A stretch of 64,000 nucleotides of DNA from Streptomyces sp. GSL17-111 (GTDB lineage Bacteria > Actinomycetota > Actinomycetes > Streptomycetales > Streptomycetaceae). The notes beneath the pieces were generated by a model. That model did no database searches. It worked only from the letters and a program-made list of their open reading frames with translations, and was not told where the DNA came from. How positions within the stretch are numbered: the first letter of the stretch is position 1; each line of letters opens with the position of its first letter. The stretch covers positions 1,859,001 to 1,923,000 of the forward strand of contig NZ_JBAJNS010000001.1 in NCBI RefSeq assembly GCF_037911585.1. The letters run 5' to 3'. Both the position numbers and the translations under genes were made by a program. Positions 19,466 through 27,352 of this stretch are shown piece after piece.

Positions 19466-21529
19466 ATGGAAACCCGACGCGTGACGGAGCACCCGACCAC
19501 CCCCCGCCGGTCACCGGCCGGAGCGTCCACGCCCCGGCCGGCGGACCGGGCGATCCCGCACGCCCGGCCCGAGGCCGAAGCGGGCGGCGAGGACAGCCCC
19601 GTGCGTGAGTCCGCCCGTCCGGTGCCCGGGGACACGCCCGAGGGCGCGGCCCCGGGCGCCGCCGTGCCCGCACCCACCGCCCCCGGCGGTGGCGACGCCG
19701 ACCGCGCCCCGGAGGACAGCGAGCACGCGCGGCGCGGCGGCGACCGGCTGCGCTTCGTCGGTGCCGCCACCCGTCGCATCGCCCGGGGCATGGACCTGGA
19801 CGAGACGGTGCTCGGCCTGTGCCGCGCCTCCGTCCCCGCGTTCGCCGACGCGATCCTGGTGTACCTGCGCGACCCGCTGCCGGTCGGTGACGAGCGGCCC
19901 ACCGGCCCCGTACGGCTGCGGCTGCGGCGCACGGACCGACTGCCCGACTACGTCGACCGGACGCGTCCGGGCCCGGCCCCGGAGCCCGGCACCCCGCCGA
20001 GCGACGCGACGGGCGACGGGCAGGCGGCCGGCCCGGCGCAGGACCCGGACGCGCAGCCGCCGGGCGGGGAGCGACAGCCGTTGCTGGCCACGCTCGCCGA
20101 GCAGCCCGCCGCCGGGGCCGCCGAGGTGGCGGACGTCCGCACCGGCGGGGCGCTGGCCGAGGTGCTGCGCGGCGTCCGGCCGCTGTTCGGGACGTCGCCG
20201 GCCGCCGGGGCCGCCCTGCGCGAGCTGCTGGGCCAGGAGCGCGACATGCCGCCCGGCGACCGTGCCGTCCTGGCCCCGCTGCGCGGCCGGCGCCGCGTCA
20301 TCGGGGCGGCCGTCTTCCTGCGCCGCCCCGAGCGGGCCGCGTTCGAGGGCGACGACCTGCTGGTCGCCGCCCAGTTGGCCACGCACACCGCGCTCGGGGT
20401 GGACAAGGCCGTGCTCTACGGCCGCGAGGCCTACATCGCCGACGAGTTGCAGCGCACGATGCTGCCCGACCGGCTGCCCCAGCCGACCGGCGTGCAGTTG
20501 GCGAGCCGCTACCTCCCGGCGGCCGAGTCGGCGCGCGTCGGCGGTGACTGGTACGACGCGATCCCGCTGCCCGGCAGCCGGGTGGCCCTGGTCGTCGGGG
20601 ACGTCATGGGGCACTCGACGACGTCCGCCGCGATCATGGGGCAGCTCCGCACGACGGCCCAGACGCTCGCCCAGCTCGACCTGCCGCCGCAGGAGGTCCT
20701 GCACCACCTCGACGAGCAGGCGCAGCGGCTGGGCGAGGACCGCATGGCGACGTGCATCTACGTCGTGTACGACCCCGTGGCCCACCGCATGATCATCGCG
20801 AACGCGGGTCACCCGCCGCCCGTGATGCTGCACCGGGACGGCACGGCGGAGACGCTGCGCATCCCGCCGGGCGCGCCCATCGGCGTCGGGGGTGTGGACT
20901 TCCGCGCCGTCGAGCTGGACGCGCCGGCCGGTGCGACGCTGCTGCTGTACACCGACGGGCTGGTGGAGTCGCGCCACCGCGACGTGTGGTCGGGCATCGA
21001 GACACTGCGCGAGAAGCTGGTCGAGACCGGACGGCTGACCCGGCCCGACGCCTCCGCCCCGCTGGAGCCGCTGTGCGACGAGGTGCTGGACATCGTGGGG
21101 CCGGGTGACCGGGACGACGACATCGCCCTGCTCGCGGCCCGGTTCGACGGCATCGCGCCCAGCGACGTCGCGCTGTGGGAGCTGGAGCCGCGCCCGGAGA
21201 CGGCCGGGCAGGCGCGTCGGCTGGCCCGCCGGGCCCTGGCCGCCTGGGGCATCGAGGAGCTGTCGGACTCGGTCGAGCTGCTGGTCAGCGAGGTCGTCAC
21301 CAACGCCGTGCGGTACGCCGAACGCCCGGTGACGCTGCGGCTGCTGCGCACGGACGCCCTGCGCTGCGAGGTCGGGGACGACGTCCCGCAGCTGCCCCGG
21401 CTGCGGCAGGCGCGGGCCACGGACGAGGGCGGGCGCGGCCTCTACCTGGTCAACCGCATCGCCCGGCGCTGGGGCGCCACCCGGCTGTCCACCGGGAAGC
21501 TGGTCTGGTTCGAGGTGCCGCTGCCGTAG
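19466..21529 (+). CDS. PP2C/SpoIIE phosphatase with HATPase domain
   Basis: A 687-residue regulator. Residues 1-90 are Pro/Gly/Asp-rich and disordered. A GAF-like sensor region (about 100-300) follows, including LAPLRGRRRVIGAAVFLRRP. The SpoIIE-type PP2C domain (about 325-560) has SARVGGDWYDAIPL, VGDVMGHSTTSAA, NAGHPPPVML and TDGLVESRHRDV. The C-terminal HATPase_c_2 domain (570-687; LLVSEVVTNAVRYA, DEGGRGLYLV) resembles anti-sigma kinases. Such fusions switch partner-switching systems by phosphorylating or dephosphorylating anti-sigma antagonists. ATG 19466 has AGGA close upstream; GTG 19481 is the alternative. The first ~70 codons of the longer open frame are not convincing. Confidence 0.9.
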   Translation: METRRVTEHPTTPRRSPAGASTPRPADRAIPHARPEAEAGGEDSPVRESARPVPGDTPEGAAPGAAVPAPTAPGGGDADRAPEDSEHARRGGDRLRFVGAATRRIARGMDLDETVLGLCRASVPAFADAILVYLRDPLPVGDERPTGPVRLRLRRTDRLPDYVDRTRPGPAPEPGTPPSDATGDGQAAGPAQDPDAQPPGGERQPLLATLAEQPAAGAAEVADVRTGGALAEVLRGVRPLFGTSPAAGAALRELLGQERDMPPGDRAVLAPLRGRRRVIGAAVFLRRPERAAFEGDDLLVAAQLATHTALGVDKAVLYGREAYIADELQRTMLPDRLPQPTGVQLASRYLPAAESARVGGDWYDAIPLPGSRVALVVGDVMGHSTTSAAIMGQLRTTAQTLAQLDLPPQEVLHHLDEQAQRLGEDRMATCIYVVYDPVAHRMIIANAGHPPPVMLHRDGTAETLRIPPGAPIGVGGVDFRAVELDAPAGATLLLYTDGLVESRHRDVWSGIETLREKLVETGRLTRPDASAPLEPLCDEVLDIVGPGDRDDDIALLAARFDGIAPSDVALWELEPRPETAGQARRLARRALAAWGIEELSDSVELLVSEVVTNAVRYAERPVTLRLLRTDALRCEVGDDVPQLPRLRQARATDEGGRGLYLVNRIARRWGATRLSTGKLVWFEVPLP

Positions 21530-21546
21530 GGGGTGCCGACACACAC

Positions 21547-21579
21547 CGGTGCCCCGGACCGTCCCGGTCCGGGGCACCG
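21547..21579. terminator. Bidirectional hairpin between convergent genes
   Basis: A perfect 14-bp stem (CGGTGCCCCGGACC and its complement) with a 5-base loop lies between the phosphatase and ahpD, which converge here. It could terminate both. Confidence 0.8.
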
Positions 21580-21630
21580 TGGGGATCGTGCGGGACGGCT
21601 TCCGGGGATCGCCCGGCGCGCCCGCCGGCG

Positions 21631-22167
21631 TCACACCTGGGCGATGACCGCCTCGGCGTCGAGCGTCGCGCCGACGGCCTGGAGGACCGACGCGATCTTG
21701 ACGGCCTCCTGGACGGTCTCCCGGTCGACGTCGGCCTTGCGCAGGACCTGCTCGTGCGAGTCCAGGCACATGCCGCAGCCGTTGATGGCGGAGACGGCCA
21801 GCGACCACAGCTCGAAGTCGGTCTTGTCCACGCCCGGGTTGCCGATGACGTTCATCCGCAGCCCCGCGCGCAGGTTGCCGTACTCGGGGTCCGACAGCAG
21901 GTGGCGGGTGCGGTAGAAGACGTTGTTCATCGCCATGACGGACGCCGCGGCCTTGGCCGCCGTGTACGCCTCGGGCGAGAGGTTCTCCCGCGCCTCCGGC
22001 TCCAGCTCGGCCAGCACCTTCGGCGAGCGGGAGGCGATGGCGCAGGCCAGCACCGTTCCCCACAGCTGCTGCTGGGGGAGGTCGGAGTTGCCGATCACCG
22101 AACCGAGGTTCAGCTTCAGGTCCTTGGCGTAGTCGGGCAGGGCCGACTTCAGGTCGTTCAGTGCCAT
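21631..22167 (-). CDS. ahpD: Alkyl hydroperoxide reductase AhpD
   Basis: A 178-residue thiol reductant for AhpC. The catalytic pair Cys131 and Cys134 sits in [11 protein letters not shown] with Glu119 and His138 of the AhpD proton relay. In mycobacteria AhpD passes electrons from lipoylated protein and NADH to AhpC. ATG 22167 is chosen because the N-terminus [20 protein letters not shown] matches the family. It lies 17 bases after ahpC in the same operon, divergent from oxyR. Confidence 0.97.
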   Translation of the reverse strand: MALNDLKSALPDYAKDLKLNLGSVIGNSDLPQQQLWGTVLACAIASRSPKVLAELEPEARENLSPEAYTAAKAAASVMAMNNVFYRTRHLLSDPEYGNLRAGLRMNVIGNPGVDKTDFELWSLAVSAINGCGMCLDSHEQVLRKADVDRETVQEAVKIASVLQAVGATLDAEAVIAQV

Positions 22168-22184
22168 GTGTGCGTAGCCCTCAC

Positions 22185-22739
22185 TCACTCACCGGACAGG
22201 AGCTTGACCGGGTCGAGCGTCTCCTCGCCCTTGCTCCAGTTGCACGGGCACAGCTCATCGGTCTGCAGGGCGTCCAGCACCCGCAGGACCTCCTTGGGGT
22301 TCCGGCCGACGGACCCGGCGGTCACCATCGTGAACTGGATCTCGTTGTTCGGGTCCACGATGAAGACGGCGCGCTGGGCGAAGCCGTCCTCGCCCTCGAC
22401 GCCGCAGTCCCGCATCAGCTCGTGCTTGGAGTCGGCGAGCATGGGGAAGGGCAGGTCGCGCAGGTCCTCGTGGTCCTTGCGCCAGGCGTGGTGCACGAAC
22501 TCCGAGTCGCCGGAGACGCCGAGGATCTGGCAGTCACGGTCGGCGAACTCCTCGTTCAGCTTGCCGAACGCGGCGATCTCCGTCGGACAGACGAAGGTGA
22601 AGTCCTTCGGCCAGAAGAAGACGCACTTCCAGGAGCCTTCGTACGTCTTGTGGTCGATCTGCTGGAACTCCCGGCCCTTCTCCAGCGAGACGCAGGCCGT
22701 CAGGTCGAACGTGGGGAACTGGTCACCGACAGTGAGCAC
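22185..22739 (-). CDS. ahpC: Alkyl hydroperoxide reductase AhpC (peroxiredoxin)
   Basis: A 184-residue typical two-cysteine peroxiredoxin that reduces hydrogen peroxide, organic peroxides and peroxynitrite. The peroxidatic cysteine is Cys51 in DFTFVCPTE and the resolving cysteine is in the C-terminal ELCPCNW. GTG 22739 with AAGGAGAG upstream is the start; the longer frame to 22820 is non-coding extension. It is first in the ahpC-ahpD operon and divergent from oxyR, so it is very probably OxyR-regulated. Confidence 0.97.
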   Translation of the reverse strand: MLTVGDQFPTFDLTACVSLEKGREFQQIDHKTYEGSWKCVFFWPKDFTFVCPTEIAAFGKLNEEFADRDCQILGVSGDSEFVHHAWRKDHEDLRDLPFPMLADSKHELMRDCGVEGEDGFAQRAVFIVDPNNEIQFTMVTAGSVGRNPKEVLRVLDALQTDELCPCNWSKGEETLDPVKLLSGE

Positions 22740-22934
22740 AGACTCTCCTTGGTGTGGGGGAACGCGCCCGGGTCGCGGGGCGCTCCCCTTGAGGGTTGGA
22801 CGGATCTCACACCCTGCCACAGGGCGGATTGATCGCAGAAATAGCTAGACTCTCCCGTGTTGATCGGGCCCGGCTATCAGTGGCCGCGCCGAACCCTCCG
22901 TCACCTTCCCCCGGCACTCTCACGAACGCGTCAC
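22740..22934. promoter_or_regulatory. ahpC-oxyR divergent control region
   Basis: This 195-base region must hold the divergent promoters of ahpC and oxyR. Within it 22829-22850 is notably AT-rich and carries ATAGCTA, a half-site-like element reminiscent of the ATAG/CTAT spacing of OxyR operators. A full four-part operator was not found by eye. Regulation by OxyR is inferred from gene arrangement. Confidence 0.5.
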
Positions 22935-23891
22935 ATGAGCAAAGCACGTCAGCCCAGCCTCTCCCAGCTGAGGGCCTTCACCGCCGTCGCCGAACACCTG
23001 CACTTCCGCGAAGCCGCCGCCGAGATCGGCATGAGCCAGCCCGCGCTGTCGGGAGCCGTCGCCGCGCTCGAGGAGACCCTCGGTGTGCGGCTGCTGGAGC
23101 GCACCACCCGCAGGGTGCTCCTCTCCCCCGCCGGGGAGCGTCTGGCCGCGCGCGCCCGGACCGTGCTGGACGCCGTCGGCGCGCTGCTGGAGGAGGCCGA
23201 GGCGTCCCGCGCCCCGTTCACCGGCACGCTGCGGCTCGGCGTCATCCCCACCTGCGCGCCGTACCTCCTGCCGACCGTGCTGGGCCTCACGCACGACCGG
23301 TATCCGCGCCTCGACCTCCAGGTGCACGAGGAGCAGACGGCCTCGCTCCTGGACGGCCTGGCCTCGGGCCGACTGGACCTGCTGCTGCTCGCCGTCCCCC
23401 TCGGGGTGCCCGGAGTGACCGAAGTGCCGCTGTTCGAGGAGGACTTCGTCCTCGTCATGGAGCACGACCACGCGTTGGCGGGTCGCACGGACATCCCCCG
23501 GCAGCAGCTGCGCGACCTCCCGCTCCTCCTGCTCGACGAGGGCCACTGCCTGCGCGACCAGGCGCTGGAGATCTGTCGGGAGGCCGGACGCCCCCAGCCC
23601 GGCCGGGCGGCGGGCGAGGTGACCACGACGGCCGCCGGCCTGTCCACCCTGGTCCAGCTCGTCGCCGGCGGGCTCGGCGTCACCCTGCTGCCCCGCACGG
23701 CGCTGCGGGTGGAGACGGCCCGCAACGACCGGCTGTCCACCGGCCGTTTCGCCGATCCGGCGCCTGCCCGCAGGATCGCCCTGGCCATGCGCACGGGGAC
23801 GGCCCGCGAGCAGGAGTTCACCGCGTTCGCGGACGCGTTGCGCGAGGCGATGCACACCCTGCCCGTCCGCCCCCTCCAGGCAGCGGCCTAG
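22935..23891 (+). CDS. oxyR: LysR-family peroxide sensor OxyR
   Basis: A 318-residue LysR-type regulator. The N-terminal winged helix (residues 8-67; LSQLRAFTAVAEHLHFREAA, ALEETLGVRLLERTTR) is followed by the inducer domain. Cys205 and Cys214 (DEGHCLRDQALEIC) have the nine-residue spacing of E. coli Cys199 and Cys208, which form the peroxide-sensing disulfide. ATG 22935 fits family length; an upstream in-frame extension of 26 codons is not needed. It is divergent from ahpC-ahpD, its expected regulon. Confidence 0.95.
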   Translation: MSKARQPSLSQLRAFTAVAEHLHFREAAAEIGMSQPALSGAVAALEETLGVRLLERTTRRVLLSPAGERLAARARTVLDAVGALLEEAEASRAPFTGTLRLGVIPTCAPYLLPTVLGLTHDRYPRLDLQVHEEQTASLLDGLASGRLDLLLLAVPLGVPGVTEVPLFEEDFVLVMEHDHALAGRTDIPRQQLRDLPLLLLDEGHCLRDQALEICREAGRPQPGRAAGEVTTTAAGLSTLVQLVAGGLGVTLLPRTALRVETARNDRLSTGRFADPAPARRIALAMRTGTAREQEFTAFADALREAMHTLPVRPLQAAA

Positions 23892-23955
23892 CTCTGTCGT
23901 CCCGGGACGTTGGTCACTGGACGCCTGCGCTCGGCCCACTGTGTCGTGGACGAGT

Positions 23956-24816
23956 TCACTCCTGCCGCCGCGGTTCTTCCGTGGATCTCTCCCTCCGTCC
24001 GGGCCGGGTGCGCAGCAGGACGGCGAGCGCTGCGACGGCCGCGACGGCGGACAGGCCGAGCAGCAGGGTGCGGTCGGAGACCGCGCCCGCCCATCGGGAC
24101 AGCCGTTCCTCCCAGGCGGCCTCCGCGTCCACTCCCATCAGGGACGGCAGGGCGGAGGTGCCGTCGAAGGCCAGGAAGAGCACGCCGAGCAGGATGAACA
24201 TCGTTCCGCCGGTCAGGGAGGTGGTGTGCAGCGGTACTTTCCCGAGGTGGATCACCCGGCCGCGCAGCCACGGCCGGCGCCCGAGGTCGTAGCGGTCCCA
24301 CAGGGCGGCCAGGGCGAACATCGGCGCCGCCATGCCCAAGGCGTAGACGGCCAGCAGCGCGCCGCCCCGCCAGGCGTCGCCGCCCATGGCCGCGACGGTC
24401 AGGACGGCGCCGAGGATCGGCCCCGCGCAGAAGCCCGCGAGGCCGTAGACGGAGCCCAGCGCCAGCACGGAGGCCGCTGATCCCGAGCGGCGTCTCCCGG
24501 CCGCCCGCTGGAGGCGGCGCGAGCCGAATCCCCGGCCCAGCACCTGGGCCACGCCGAGCGCGACGACCAGCCAGCCACCTGCCGTGACCAGGGTGTCCCG
24601 GTGTCCGTGGAAGAGCCGCCCGGCGAAGGAACCGGCTACTCCCAGCGGCACCAGGGTGAGGCAGAGTCCGGTGTAGAACAGCGCCGTACGGCCCAGGAGC
24701 CGGGTGCGGCTGGTGAAGGAGTACGCGAAGAAGGCCGGCAGCAGCAGGGCCGAGCAGGGGCTGAGGAGGGCCAGCAGGCCGCCGAGGAAGGCGACCAGCA
24801 CGCCGGGGTCACTCAT
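23956..24816 (-). CDS. CcdA/DsbD-type thiol-disulfide membrane transporter
   Basis: A 286-residue integral membrane protein of the CcdA family, which carries reducing power from cytoplasmic thioredoxin across the membrane. There are about six or seven hydrophobic segments. The two conserved cysteines lie in LLSPCSALLLPAFF (first segment) and LAGFCAGPILGAV (fourth segment). The Arg-rich C-terminal tail is cytoplasmic. ATG 24816 overlaps the end of the dsbA-like gene by 8 bases, so the two are co-translated. It probably keeps the neighbouring DsbA-like protein, or a client, reduced outside the cell. Confidence 0.9.
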   Translation of the reverse strand: MSDPGVLVAFLGGLLALLSPCSALLLPAFFAYSFTSRTRLLGRTALFYTGLCLTLVPLGVAGSFAGRLFHGHRDTLVTAGGWLVVALGVAQVLGRGFGSRRLQRAAGRRRSGSAASVLALGSVYGLAGFCAGPILGAVLTVAAMGGDAWRGGALLAVYALGMAAPMFALAALWDRYDLGRRPWLRGRVIHLGKVPLHTTSLTGGTMFILLGVLFLAFDGTSALPSLMGVDAEAAWEERLSRWAGAVSDRTLLLGLSAVAAVAALAVLLRTRPGRRERSTEEPRRQE

Positions 24817-25594
24817 CGCCGTCCTTCTGCTGGCGTGCCTGCTCGGCCTCCTCGTCGATGATGTCGGTGAAGACGTCCGTGGGCTGGGCGCCGAGCACCG
24901 GCCGGCCGTTGATGAGAAACGCGGGGGTGCTGGTGACCCCGATGCCGTAGCCCTCCTCGCTGTCCCGGGTGACCGCCTGGTGGGCGGCGTCGGAGGCCAT
25001 GTCCTTCTCGAACCGTGCGAGGTCCTCGACACCGGCCTTCCGAGCCATGGCGATGAGGTTGGCCTCACTGAAGTCGCCCGCGTTGCGTCGGCGCGGCTCG
25101 GCGTAGGCCGCGTCGTGGAACTGCCAGAAGCGGCTTTGCCTACCGGCTGCCCAGCCGGCTCGCGCGGCCTGGTCCGATTCGGTGCCGAGAACGGGGAAGT
25201 TGCGCCACTCGATGCGCAGGACGCCCTCGTCGACGTAGTCGCGGATCAGGTCCGGCTCGGTGTCGCGGGCGAACCGGCCGCAGAAGGGGCACTGGAAGTC
25301 GGAGTACTCGATCAGCACGACCGGTGCGTCCGGGCTGCCGAGGGCGAGCGGGTCGGCGGCGTCCCGGCGGGCCAGAGCGAGCAGTTCCGGGTGTGCCGGC
25401 TCCTGTGCCTCGGGGGTGGACACGTCGGTGGAAGCGGCCGTGCCGCCTCCGGTCGTGTCGCGGCCGAGGACGAGGACGAGCACGGCGGTCACGACGGCGG
25501 CGGTCAGCACGATCACGGCGAGGACGCGCCGGGCGCGGTCGGGGCGTGGCCGCCCGGCTCGCGAGGAGGCGGAGGTTGCGGATGTTCCGGGCAT
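24809..25594 (-). CDS. Membrane-anchored DsbA-family thioredoxin-fold protein
   Basis: A 261-residue protein with one N-terminal transmembrane segment (about 23-44). The DsbA-like domain has the active site Cys102-Pro-Phe-Cys105 in IEYSDFQCPFCGRFA, the helical insert, and the cis-Pro loop GVTSTPAFLINGRPVLGAQ. It is oriented outward. ATG 25594 has GGAG upstream. Such proteins form, isomerise or reduce disulfides of exported proteins. It sits in a leftward run with a CcdA partner and a Cys-containing membrane protein, and the divergent region holds CsoR/CstR-like operators, which suggests control by sulfur or copper stress. Confidence 0.93.
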   Translation of the reverse strand: MPGTSATSASSRAGRPRPDRARRVLAVIVLTAAVVTAVLVLVLGRDTTGGGTAASTDVSTPEAQEPAHPELLALARRDAADPLALGSPDAPVVLIEYSDFQCPFCGRFARDTEPDLIRDYVDEGVLRIEWRNFPVLGTESDQAARAGWAAGRQSRFWQFHDAAYAEPRRRNAGDFSEANLIAMARKAGVEDLARFEKDMASDAAHQAVTRDSEEGYGIGVTSTPAFLINGRPVLGAQPTDVFTDIIDEEAEQARQQKDGDE

Positions 25595-25648
25595 GGTGGT
25601 GCTCCGAGGAGTGCGAAAGGGCGAGGAGTGCGCGGAGTGGCGAGGGAC

Positions 25649-26173
25649 TCAGCGGCGGGCCGGCAAGGGGCACGCGTCGGCTGTGGCGAGCCTGCGCAGT
25701 GCCGCCCAGGCCAGCAGGACGAGGGAGACGACGGCCACCAGCGGTTGCAGCGGGGCCCAGTAGGTGAGCGCTCCGGAGGTGCCCAGCAGGACCAGGACGA
25801 GCTTGTTGCAGACGGGGCAGCCCACCGCAAGCAGCGACAGCAGACCGCCGACCGACCCGAGCCGTCCGACGGTCTTCGCGGACGGACCGTCGTGTTCCTC
25901 GGGCGCGCCCGCTCCGCCGGGGCCGGTGCCGTGGGGTGGCCTGAGGAAGGTGGACAGAACAAGGCCGGCGAGTACCGCGGTGGCGGCGAGCACGGGGTAG
26001 TTCCACCACTGGACGGGGACGGAACGGGAGAACAGGGGCGAGGGGACCACCGCGGTGGGCACGCCCACCAGCACCGTGGTCAGTGCGGCACCGGCCGTGG
26101 CGGCGACCCACTGGGGGGACTGCCACGCGGCCAGCGTCGCTCCCGCCCGGCGCAAGGACCGGGAGGAGGGCAT
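25649..26173 (-). CDS. Four-helix membrane protein with CPVCNK motif
   Basis: A 174-residue protein with about four transmembrane segments (near residues 22-44, 60-80, 108-130 and 138-158) and a Gly/Pro/Asp loop. The notable motif is AVGCPVCNKLVL in the third segment: a membrane-embedded Cys-x2-Cys suited to redox exchange or metal binding. It lies 54 bases upstream of the dsbA-like gene on the same strand. No characterised family is recognised. It may be a redox partner of DsbA/CcdA or a copper-handling protein. ATG 26173 is the first good start. Confidence 0.75.
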   Translation of the reverse strand: MPSSRSLRRAGATLAAWQSPQWVAATAGAALTTVLVGVPTAVVPSPLFSRSVPVQWWNYPVLAATAVLAGLVLSTFLRPPHGTGPGGAGAPEEHDGPSAKTVGRLGSVGGLLSLLAVGCPVCNKLVLVLLGTSGALTYWAPLQPLVAVVSLVLLAWAALRRLATADACPLPARR

Positions 26174-26226
26174 GAGAGAGGCTCCGTTTCGCTGAGGAGG
26201 TGAAGGGACACGGCGCGCGGGCCGGT

Positions 26227-26685
26227 CTAGATCCTCAGGACGGAGAGCTGTACCGGATCGGGGGCGGGTGGTGCGGATCCCGGCCCAGCGGGTGCGGGGC
26301 CCGGGCCCGTCGTCGCGGCCGGCGTCCGCTGCTCTTCGCGTTGTGGCGTCGGCAGCGGCGCGGACGGACGGGAGCCGTCGCGGGCGGCGGCGGTGTCGGA
26401 GGTGGCCTGCCCGTCGCAGTGCCCGGTGCCCGACGACGCGGGGTCGACCGCCTCGTGGAGGGCGGCGGCTTCGCGGACATCGGTGCCGGCACGCGCCGCG
26501 CCGGCCTTGCCCCCGAGGAGTCCCGCCGCGGGCAGCGCGTCGGCTGCGGCGGAGGCCGGTTCGGCGCGAACGGACTCCGCCGCGGACGGCCCGGCCGCGC
26601 ACAGGGACGAGACCAGCACGGCGACCAGCGCCAGAACGCAACGCAGCACGGAACACGCTCTGGGGTGCGAAGAGGGCGCTGTCAT
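26227..26685 (-). CDS. Small exported protein of unknown function
   Basis: A 152-residue protein. A signal peptide (residues 1-40, basic start then LRCVLALVAVLVSSLCAAGPSAAES) is followed by an Ala-rich helical region, one cysteine in GTGHCDGQ, and a Pro/Gly/Thr-rich tail. ATG 26685 with GGAG upstream starts it. No family is recognised. It is the first gene of the leftward redox cluster, about 50 bases from a CsoR/CstR-like operator, so it is probably induced together with the DsbA/CcdA genes. Confidence 0.65.
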   Translation of the reverse strand: MTAPSSHPRACSVLRCVLALVAVLVSSLCAAGPSAAESVRAEPASAAADALPAAGLLGGKAGAARAGTDVREAAALHEAVDPASSGTGHCDGQATSDTAAARDGSRPSAPLPTPQREEQRTPAATTGPGPAPAGPGSAPPAPDPVQLSVLRI

Positions 26686-26733
26686 GGTGAGGGCTCCGTG
26701 AGGCGGTACCACATGGGGGAGCCACGATAGGGC

Positions 26734-26749
26734 ATACCAGCAGGGGTAT
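26734..26749. promoter_or_regulatory. CsoR/CstR-like operator 1
   Basis: ATACCAGCAGGGGTAT, an imperfect 16-bp palindrome with ATACC and GGTAT ends, lies 48 bases upstream of the leftward secreted-protein start. CsoR and CstR repressors bind sites of this type. Binding is inferred. Confidence 0.6.
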
Positions 26750-26886
26750 TCGCCCTTGGGTCGCGCTGACGATACGCGCGCCGTGGCCAGGCCGTTACGG
26801 GCGCCACTCAACGGGAGCGGCGTGGCCCGAGGTGGCGCCCGGCAGACGCCGGGGCGCACCCGGGCATGTGACACGCGTCACCCTAG

Positions 26887-26902
26887 ATACCCCCCGGGGC
26901 AT
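26887..26902. promoter_or_regulatory. CsoR/CstR-like operator 2
   Basis: ATACCCCCCGGGGCAT, a 16-bp palindrome with one mismatched end base, lies mid-way in the divergent region. It matches operator 1 in length and flanking bases. Confidence 0.6.
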
Positions 26903-26933
26903 GAACGGGGCCCTGTTACGGTTGAGCTCAGAT

Positions 26934-26949
26934 ATACCCCCCCAGGTAT
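26934..26949. promoter_or_regulatory. CsoR/CstR-like operator 3 at the sulfur operon promoter
   Basis: ATACCCCCCCAGGTAT lies 31 bases upstream of the rhodanese ATG. A TTGAGC element at 26922-26927 could be the -35 box, which would put the operator across the spacer and -10 region, a position typical for repression. Confidence 0.65.
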
Positions 26950-26980
26950 CCATGAAGGCAAGTGAGCAGGAGTCTTCCGC

Positions 26981-27352
26981 ATGGTTCCCGAAATCGACCA
27001 GCAGCGGTTCGCCGAAGTGCACGCGGCGGGCGCCCTCGTCGTCGACGTCCGCAACAGCGGCGAGTACCGCGCGGGCCACGTCCCCGGCGCCCGGTCGGCA
27101 CCGCTGCCCAACCTCCCGTTGGCCCTCGCCGAACTGCCCAAGGACCGGCCCGTCCACGTGATCTGCCAGAGCGGCGGCCGCAGCGCACAGGCGACCTCTC
27201 TGCTGCGCGACCTGGGCTATGACGCCCACAGCGTCAGCGGCGGCACCGCCGCCTGGATCGACGCCGGCCGACCCGCAGTCACCGGCGACGAGCCCGGCGC
27301 CGCCACCCCCGCCACCCCCGCCACCCCCGCCACCGACGAGGAGACGCGATGA
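26981..27352 (+). CDS. Single-domain rhodanese
   Basis: A 123-residue sulfurtransferase. The rhodanese fold (residues 3-100; ALVVDVRNSGEYRAGHVPGA) carries the active-site loop CQSGGRS, with the cysteine that forms a persulfide, and the exit motif VSGGTAAWIDAG. ATG 26981 has AGGAG upstream. The C-terminus is an Ala-Thr-Pro repeat. Its stop overlaps the ATG of the next gene. It is first in a four-gene operon for sulfane sulfur metabolism and probably moves sulfur between low-molecular-weight thiols and the downstream fusion protein. Confidence 0.93.
   Translation: MVPEIDQQRFAEVHAAGALVVDVRNSGEYRAGHVPGARSAPLPNLPLALAELPKDRPVHVICQSGGRSAQATSLLRDLGYDAHSVSGGTAAWIDAGRPAVTGDEPGAATPATPATPATDEETR
27305..27331 (+). 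repeat. Three 9-base tandem repeats in rhodanese gene
   Basis: Three exact copies of ACCCCCGCC encode the Thr-Pro-Ala repeat at the C-terminus of the rhodanese. Copy number could vary by slippage without a frameshift. Confidence 0.85.

Noticed and set aside
14794..19932. 1,712-codon open frame on the minus strand
   Set aside because: It lies opposite the fumarases, DUF402 and phosphatase genes and reads as Arg/Val/Gly/Pro-rich nonsense; an artefact of GC-rich codon bias.
19511..22063. 850-codon open frame on the minus strand
   Set aside because: Opposite the PP2C phosphatase and running into ahpD; no conserved motif and biased composition.
22829..22850. Full OxyR operator with four ATAG/CTAT quarters
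   Set aside because: Only one ATAGCTA element is visible; the remaining quarters are not convincing, so only the region is annotated.
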